From contig CAYGZM010000128.1 of the NCBI GenBank assembly GCA_964354365.1, positions 1 to 10,887 on the forward strand: DNA of 10,887 nucleotides. The letters are read 5' to 3'. Made by a program: the position numbers and the translations under genes. Of the stretch, positions 6,720 to 10,887 are shown in pieces; position 1 is the first letter of the stretch; every line of letters begins with the position of its first letter. This DNA comes from CAYGZM01 sp964354365 (GTDB lineage Bacteria; Planctomycetota; Phycisphaerae; Sedimentisphaerales; Anaerobacaceae). The notes beneath the pieces are model-generated. The model was not told the DNA's origin. It searched no databases and saw nothing but the letters and a program-made list of their open reading frames with translations.

Positions 6720-7952
6720 CTATCTGCCGGTGAGGGCCTCTGCAATGGCTCTGCCGAACTGCACCGCCATCGCCGGTCCGCTGCAGGTTATAACATAAGC
6801 GTCTCGCTCAAGCGGGGCGCCTGTGAAAATGGCGCCGCCTTGTTGTAGCTTCTCTTGTTCCGACAGGAAAGCGGTCGCGCGTCTGCCGGTCAGCGCGCCG
6901 GCGTTGGCCAGGATCGTGGGCGCCGCAGAAATAGCAGCCACAATTTTTCGTTTGGCGGCGGCGTCGCGGGCAATGCTTTTTGCAAGGGCGTTATCGAAGT
7001 ACTCTTCGACACCAGGCCCGCCTATGAAGACTATCGCATCGTAATCATCTACTCGTAATCCGCTGAGCATGATTTTCGCCTCGATCATATTGCCGAGCAT
7101 ACCCCTTACGATTCCGCGCCTTGTGCTTGCGATGACGGTCTCGATGCCCGCCATATCGAGGGCGCGTTTTGTTTCTATAAGCTCGTCGTCGCGGAAATCC
7201 TTGCTCGGAATAATAAGAGCAGCCTTTTTGCCCGATGTCGGGGGCGTCTGCGCGGCGGCATTGGGATCATTGCCGGTCGCGGTTGTGGTTTGCGTTGAGG
7301 GGTAGCCGACACTAATTACGTAAATGGCTTCGTAGTTTCTCGGAAGCCTGCAGATTCTGGCGACCTCCCGCGTATCTATCCCGCCTATTGTCACCGACCC
7401 CAGGCCGAGACAAACGGCCTGCAACTGGATATTCTGAGCAACGTGGCCTGCTTCGAGGAGCATGTATGTCCTGGCCTTATCGCGGAACTGGGTCGTCAGC
7501 TTTCTTGCTGAGCCGGCGAGAATAATATCGCACGGCGCCGGCGGCACGCCGAGGACGGCCCTGACATCGTCAGTCAAGGTCTGTTCGAGACTGTGCTGCT
7601 GCGGACGATATGCAAACAGCCCCTCCGGCGTTGCGAAATACAGGTCTATCGGATAGGTCGCTCCCGCCGACGGCGCGGTCCGCAGGCCTTTTTGCAGTTC
7701 TGTAATGCCTTGTCCGGCCCAGGCTAATTGGCCGATGAGTGGAAACTCAACGGGCCGATTGGCATACTCGCGAACGCTTCGGCGTTTTGACAGCGCCTCC
7801 TCGAGGCTGACCGTTCCTCTGTGCTTGGGCGGCGTAAGCTGAATTATCTGACGCGTCGGCGTACGGGATGAGACGCGGGAACCAGCGGCGCGCGCAAAAC
7901 ACAGGGCCGCCAGGTCGGCCAATATCAGCAGGGAGATTGTCAGGCGTTTCAT
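6720..7952 (-). CDS. exported SagB-type nitroreductase fused to DJ-1/PfpI domain
   Basis: A 410-residue protein with an N-terminal signal peptide: KR, a hydrophobic stretch at about 5-20, and an A-R-A cleavage-like site at 20-22. The first domain (about 45-217) is a nitroreductase of the SagB-type dehydrogenase kind, normally FMN-binding: KRRSVREY at 56-63, RTAPSAGATYP at 91-101, LLEAGHVAQN near 165 and LGLGSVTIGG at 182-191. A Thr/Ala/Pro-rich linker (about 219-240) leads to a DJ-1/PfpI domain (about 242-408) with FIGGPG at 309-314 and a nucleophile-elbow block AISAAPTILANAG at 340-352. The usual Cys of this block is Ser342 and the usual His is Ala343, so classical PfpI or DJ-1 chemistry is doubtful, although the acidic residue near E257 is kept. 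GGAGG on the minus strand (7962-7966) lies nine bases before the ATG. Redox role and substrate are unknown. Confidence 0.85.
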   Translation of the reverse strand: MKRLTISLLILADLAALCFARAAGSRVSSRTPTRQIIQLTPPKHRGTVSLEEALSKRRSVREYANRPVEFPLIGQLAWAGQGITELQKGLRTAPSAGATYPIDLYFATPEGLFAYRPQQHSLEQTLTDDVRAVLGVPPAPCDIILAGSARKLTTQFRDKARTYMLLEAGHVAQNIQLQAVCLGLGSVTIGGIDTREVARICRLPRNYEAIYVISVGYPSTQTTTATGNDPNAAAQTPPTSGKKAALIIPSKDFRDDELIETKRALDMAGIETVIASTRRGIVRGMLGNMIEAKIMLSGLRVDDYDAIVFIGGPGVEEYFDNALAKSIARDAAAKRKIVAAISAAPTILANAGALTGRRATAFLSEQEKLQQGGAIFTGAPLERDAYVITCSGPAMAVQFGRAIAEALTGR

Positions 7953-8005
7953 TGTGTCAGACCTCCAAAGTCATTTCTTCGAGCGATAAAGCAGCATAAA
8001 CCCAT

Positions 8006-8011
8006 ATTATA
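8006..8011 (-). promoter_or_regulatory. candidate -10 box for the nitroreductase/DJ-1 gene
   Basis: On the minus strand this reads TATAAT, a perfect match to the sigma-70 -10 consensus, about 54 bases before the start codon. The hexamer 17 bases further upstream does not resemble TTGACA, so the call rests on the -10 box alone. Confidence 0.35.
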
Positions 8012-8064
8012 CGCTCCACCGGGGTTTTCCCAGACCAAAAACCGCCGATTTGCCGTATAAAAAC

Positions 8065-8093
8065 TTGCAAAGAGATGAGGAATTTGGTAGTAT
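8065..8093 (+). promoter_or_regulatory. candidate sigma-70 promoter for the beta-helix gene
   Basis: TTGCAA (8065-8070) and TAGTAT (8088-8093) are separated by 17 bases; each matches the consensus at four of six positions. Transcription from here would give a leader of roughly 130 bases before the ATG at 8234, and this leader contains two possible hairpins. Confidence 0.35.
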
Positions 8094-8111
8094 GAGCTTT
8101 ACAGGAGCTAT

Positions 8112-8176
8112 CCAGCGGCCCTGCGCTACGGCAGGCTGGAGAAGCCCGGTGGGTGTGGAAAGACAGAAATGCCCAC
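8112..8176 (+). other. possible structured 5' leader (two hairpins)
   Basis: Hairpin 1 pairs CCAG (8112-8115) with CTGG (8136-8139) and CCTGC (8120-8124) with GCAGG (8131-8135), giving nine pairs with a four-base bulge on the 5' side and a six-base loop. Hairpin 2 pairs GTGGGTGT (8149-8156) with ATGCCCAC (8169-8176), eight pairs including two G-T wobbles. It lies between the candidate promoter and the ribosome site. I could not match it to any riboswitch class I know. Confidence 0.3.
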
Positions 8177-8220
8177 AGGTCCTTTGAGGAAGAATTTTGA
8201 TGCGTTATCTTGGATTTTAG

Positions 8221-8225
8221 GGAGG
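8221..8225 (+). promoter_or_regulatory. ribosome binding site fixing the beta-helix protein start
   Basis: GGAGG within AGGGAGGA lies eight bases before ATG 8234. The reading frame is open upstream to a TTG at 8210, but that start would place this site inside the gene and put extra charged residues before the signal peptide. ATG 8234 is therefore the start. Confidence 0.8.
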
Positions 8226-8233
8226 AACTCTCC

Positions 8234-10669
8234 ATGAAGCTCGTTGGTTTGAAAGCAGTGGTCATTTTGTCTTTGGGGATTTTACTTGTTCAGAGCAGTG
8301 CCTGGTCGATGACGATACAGATCGGCGCGGGGGGAGTGGAATTGATCAAGCGGGGCGACCAGTGGCGATTCTTCCGCGGCATCACAACGCCGAGCACTCC
8401 GGCTGATGCTTGGAGGCGAATCGACTTTAGCGATTCCGGCTGGGAGCTCGGAGAGAGCGGCTTCGGCTACGGGGACGGGGACGATGAGACAGAGCTGACC
8501 GATATGGAGGATCACTACCTTACAGTGTACATCCGCAAAGAGTTCACGCTGGCGACGGTTCCGGCCTCGGGACAGGTCGTGTTGGAGATCGACTTCGACG
8601 ACGGCTTCATCGCTTATCTGAACAACGACCGTGCAGTGAAGAAAGATTACATGCCGGCCGGCACCGCCACCTTCGAGACGAAGGCGTCTTCGCATGAGGC
8701 AGGGACCCCGATAAGGTACGTTCTCGGGCCTGCGAGCGATTTGCTGCTGAAAGGGAAAAATGTCCTGGCGATCGAGGGGCACAATGCAGATTACGATAGC
8801 ACCGATTTTTCACTTATGCCGGCGCTGCAGGTGACGGCGGACACCGTGCGAAACGGCGAGACCTGGATTGTGCAGACACAGACCCTGGCAGTGACCGGCA
8901 GTACAACTGGCCCGGGCGCTGTCTCCGTTAAGGTCGGAGGAATCGCCGCTGATTTCAATCCCGGTGACGGCACATGGACCGGCGAGGTCTCGCTTTTGCC
9001 CGGCCTGAACACGGTAACCGCCGAGGCGCTAAATGCCGGCGCAACCGTCGTGGATTCGGGGACAGCGGAGATTGTGTATGTTCCGGCTGCGAACCACGTT
9101 TCCGGAGAGCTGGCCGGTGATACAACGTGGTCCGGGGCGGTGATTGTCGAAGCGACCGTTGTCGTTCCGGATGGTAATGTCTTGTCTATTGAGCCCGGGA
9201 CGGTGGTTTTGATGAAGGACGCAAATTCGCTTATTGTCCATGGACAGCTTCTGGCCAACGGGACGGAATCAGAGCCGATTCGCTTGACGCATTACGGCGA
9301 CGGCACAGCGTGGAAGCAGATTATGTTCGTTGAGGCGGCGGACAGCCGGCTCGCCCACTGTATTATTGAGTATTCCGCTTGTGAAGGCGACCACAAGGAC
9401 TACTACGACAACGACTGCAACCCGGCAACACTTCCGCCGAGAAGAGTGTATCACGAAGCGATAGTCGCCCTTGCAAGTCACCTCGATATCGAAGGATGCA
9501 CTTTTCAGCACCTTCTTGGCGGCAGCACGAATGCGGAAGGAGACGCCATAGCCATCATATCCGATGACCCGGAACTCCCTGGAAATGCGTCAGCGAACAT
9601 TCGTAACTGTCAGTTTCTCTCCATCGGACAGGGCGTGCACACGAGATACGCCTACGTTCTGGTTGAGGACTGCTACTTCACGGACAAAAGTGGCGACAAC
9701 GACCACGTTGACTTGGTTGGGGAGAGCACGCCCGCCCCGCTCATCCGCAACAACCTGTTTACAGACTCCCATGATGATATGGTCCACCCAACGGCGTGCT
9801 CGGCGATAATCGTCGGAAACGTGATATGGGGCTGCGACGACCACGGCGTGGTCCTGCGCGACAAATGCTATCCGGTCGTGATGGACAATCTGATTTATGA
9901 CTGTTCAGCCGGAGGCATTGCGGTGCAGAACCAGTGTGATGCGCTGCTGATTAACAACACGATTGTCAATTGCGGTCGCGGCATCCGGTTTTTTGACCAC
10001 ACGGGCAGGTGGGGCCCTCCGTATTGTCTGACGCCCGGCAGCGGCAAGGCCACGGTAGTCAACAGTATTATATGGGATTGTCCGACGTCGTTTGAGCTGG
10101 CGGACAGTCCGTATACGGGAGATCGCGGCTCTCATGCAACAGTTCTTTACTGTGATGTTAAAGGCACCACATCGGTGTCCGCAAATTCGACCCTTACATG
10201 GGGTGCAGGAAACATCAATATCGATCCTCAATTCGCCAGCACGAGCAGCCATGACTTTCATCTTAAATCCCAGGCCGGCCGATGGAACGCGACTGCGAAG
10301 AGATGGGTCACAGACGCGGTGACAAGCCCATGTATTGATGCTGGGACTTCGTACTTAGTCGATGATCCAAAGTACAGGTATTCCGGCCTGATCGACTGGC
10401 GCGGCGAGCTGTGGCCGCATGGCGCCAAGATTAATATGGGGGCGTACGGAGGTACCGCCCAAGCGAGTATGTCCCGCGACCGCGAAAAAGGCGATGTGGC
10501 GGACGTTGATTACGACGGATCGGTCGGGTTGTTGGATTATGCGCGCCTGGCGCAATGGTGGAGGATGGAACGTGCGCTGTTGGCGGAGGATCTGGACCGT
10601 AACGGCGTCGTGGATTTCCGCGATGTCCTGCTGATGGGACAGGAGTGGACGTGGCAGGAAGAACCGTGA
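8234..10669 (+). CDS. secreted right-handed beta-helix protein with dockerin-like C-terminus
   Basis: An 811-residue exported protein. In order: signal peptide (MKLVGLKAVVILSLGILLVQ, ending about residue 24); a beta-sandwich domain of about 25-202 with DSGWELGESGFGYGDGDD, YIRKEFTL, DDGFIAYLNN and NVLAIEGHN, a type common in planctomycete secreted proteins; an Ig-like domain of about 203-286 with regular turns (VTGSTTGPG, LLPGLNTVTAEA); and a right-handed parallel beta-helix of about 287-740 with repeated rungs such as IRNCQFLSIG, IRNNLFTDS, VVNSIIWDC, ending in INMGAYGGTAQASM. The C-terminus (753-808) has two EF-hand-like dockerin repeats: D757-x-D759-x-D761-G with D768, and D786-x-D788-x-N790-G with D797. 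A pectate-lyase-like or other polysaccharide role is possible but no catalytic triad is recognised. The dockerin pair suggests calcium-dependent attachment to a cohesin partner or the cell surface. It is divergent from the nitroreductase gene. Confidence 0.85.
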   Translation: MKLVGLKAVVILSLGILLVQSSAWSMTIQIGAGGVELIKRGDQWRFFRGITTPSTPADAWRRIDFSDSGWELGESGFGYGDGDDETELTDMEDHYLTVYIRKEFTLATVPASGQVVLEIDFDDGFIAYLNNDRAVKKDYMPAGTATFETKASSHEAGTPIRYVLGPASDLLLKGKNVLAIEGHNADYDSTDFSLMPALQVTADTVRNGETWIVQTQTLAVTGSTTGPGAVSVKVGGIAADFNPGDGTWTGEVSLLPGLNTVTAEALNAGATVVDSGTAEIVYVPAANHVSGELAGDTTWSGAVIVEATVVVPDGNVLSIEPGTVVLMKDANSLIVHGQLLANGTESEPIRLTHYGDGTAWKQIMFVEAADSRLAHCIIEYSACEGDHKDYYDNDCNPATLPPRRVYHEAIVALASHLDIEGCTFQHLLGGSTNAEGDAIAIISDDPELPGNASANIRNCQFLSIGQGVHTRYAYVLVEDCYFTDKSGDNDHVDLVGESTPAPLIRNNLFTDSHDDMVHPTACSAIIVGNVIWGCDDHGVVLRDKCYPVVMDNLIYDCSAGGIAVQNQCDALLINNTIVNCGRGIRFFDHTGRWGPPYCLTPGSGKATVVNSIIWDCPTSFELADSPYTGDRGSHATVLYCDVKGTTSVSANSTLTWGAGNINIDPQFASTSSHDFHLKSQAGRWNATAKRWVTDAVTSPCIDAGTSYLVDDPKYRYSGLIDWRGELWPHGAKINMGAYGGTAQASMSRDREKGDVADVDYDGSVGLLDYARLAQWWRMERALLAEDLDRNGVVDFRDVLLMGQEWTWQEEP

Positions 10670-10721
10670 GCGGCAAGAGCGGATCAGCCTCCGCCTTCGA
10701 TACTCGAAATCAGGCCGTAGG

Positions 10722-10751
10722 GTGGGCAAAATGCGCTTCCATTTTGCCCAC
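10722..10751. repeat. perfect 12-bp palindrome (REP-like or terminator)
   Basis: GTGGGCAAAATG (10722-10733) and its exact reverse complement CATTTTGCCCAC (10740-10751) flank a six-base loop, CGCTTC. The stem starts 53 bases after the beta-helix gene stop. No T-run follows, so a simple Rho-independent terminator is not well supported. The GTAGGGTGGGCA edge resembles short dispersed palindromic repeats seen in many bacterial genomes. Confidence 0.65.
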
Positions 10752-10803
10752 GCTGCTTATGCATCTGCGCGCTGTTCACCCGGCCGGATAACCTTGAGGA
10801 TTC

Positions 10804-10836
10804 GGTGTGCAAAAGCAAAAAGCGCTTTTGCACACC
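10804..10836. repeat. perfect 13-bp palindrome related to the preceding one
   Basis: GGTGTGCAAAAGC (10804-10816) and its exact reverse complement GCTTTTGCACACC (10824-10836) flank a seven-base loop. Its outer part, GGTGTGCAAAA, differs from GGTGGGCAAAA of the first palindrome by one base, while the tips differ. Only a weak T content follows at once; a T-rich run appears at 10872-10885. It may act as a transcription end in either direction, or be a second copy of a dispersed element. Confidence 0.6.
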
Positions 10837-10887
10837 CTATTCATGAAAGCCTGCCAGGTGTCAAGCAAGACTTTTTCTTTTTTTCAT

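Noticed and set aside
7890..7910. Lipobox at residues 15-18 (A-A-L-C) of the nitroreductase fusion
   Set aside because: The residue before Cys is Leu; bacterial lipoboxes need Gly, Ala or Ser there. An ordinary signal peptide with A-R-A fits better.
8101..8190. c-di-GMP, cobalamin or SRP-type RNA in the leader
   Set aside because: The conserved cores of those RNAs are not present; only simple hairpins can be drawn.
8210..8233. TTG start extending the beta-helix protein by eight residues
   Set aside because: It would place the GGAGG at 8221-8225 inside the coding region and put acidic and basic residues before a typical signal peptide.
1..10887. CRISPR array, tRNA or rRNA genes
   Set aside because: No regularly spaced direct repeats, no cloverleaf with a T-loop GTTCRA block, and no rRNA-like sequence was seen on either strand.

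Overview
The window looks like part of the chromosome of an anaerobic or facultative bacterium, most likely a planctomycete of the Phycisphaerae type. This is an inference from gene content only. The clues are a large secreted beta-helix protein ending in a dockerin-like calcium-binding pair, an N-terminal beta-sandwich domain of a kind common in planctomycete secreted proteins, and a decayed RHS/YD-repeat fragment. No rRNA or other phylogenetic marker is present.

Positions 3-4673 hold four plus-strand genes that look like housekeeping and respiration genes: the 3' part of an electron-transfer-flavoprotein:quinone oxidoreductase with a ferredoxin-like tail, a long-chain trans-polyprenyl diphosphate synthase, a single-domain response regulator, and glutamine-dependent NAD+ synthetase. 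The first two share a theme: one reduces a quinone and the other makes the isoprenoid tail of quinones. Gaps are 71, 18 and about 88 bases, so the first three could be one transcript and nadE may be read with them.

Positions 4674-6719 look like an accessory island. A decayed RHS-like fragment lies on its left and a decayed integrase-type transposase fragment on its right. Between them is one intact gene, with lower GC in the lines I counted, for a two-part protein. Its C-terminal domain carries a PDDEXK nuclease motif set resembling NucS/DUF91, and its N-terminal domain is unassigned. This is the best candidate here for a little-described (possibly defence) function.

Positions 6720-10669 hold a divergent pair. 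The minus-strand gene encodes a predicted exported fusion of a SagB-type nitroreductase domain and a DJ-1/PfpI domain whose usual nucleophilic cysteine is serine. The plus-strand gene encodes an 811-residue secreted protein: signal peptide, beta-sandwich, Ig-like domain, right-handed beta-helix and dockerin-like pair. The region between them contains a candidate promoter for each gene and two possible RNA hairpins in the leader of the plus-strand gene. The window ends with two near-perfect palindromes of related sequence in the 3' flank.
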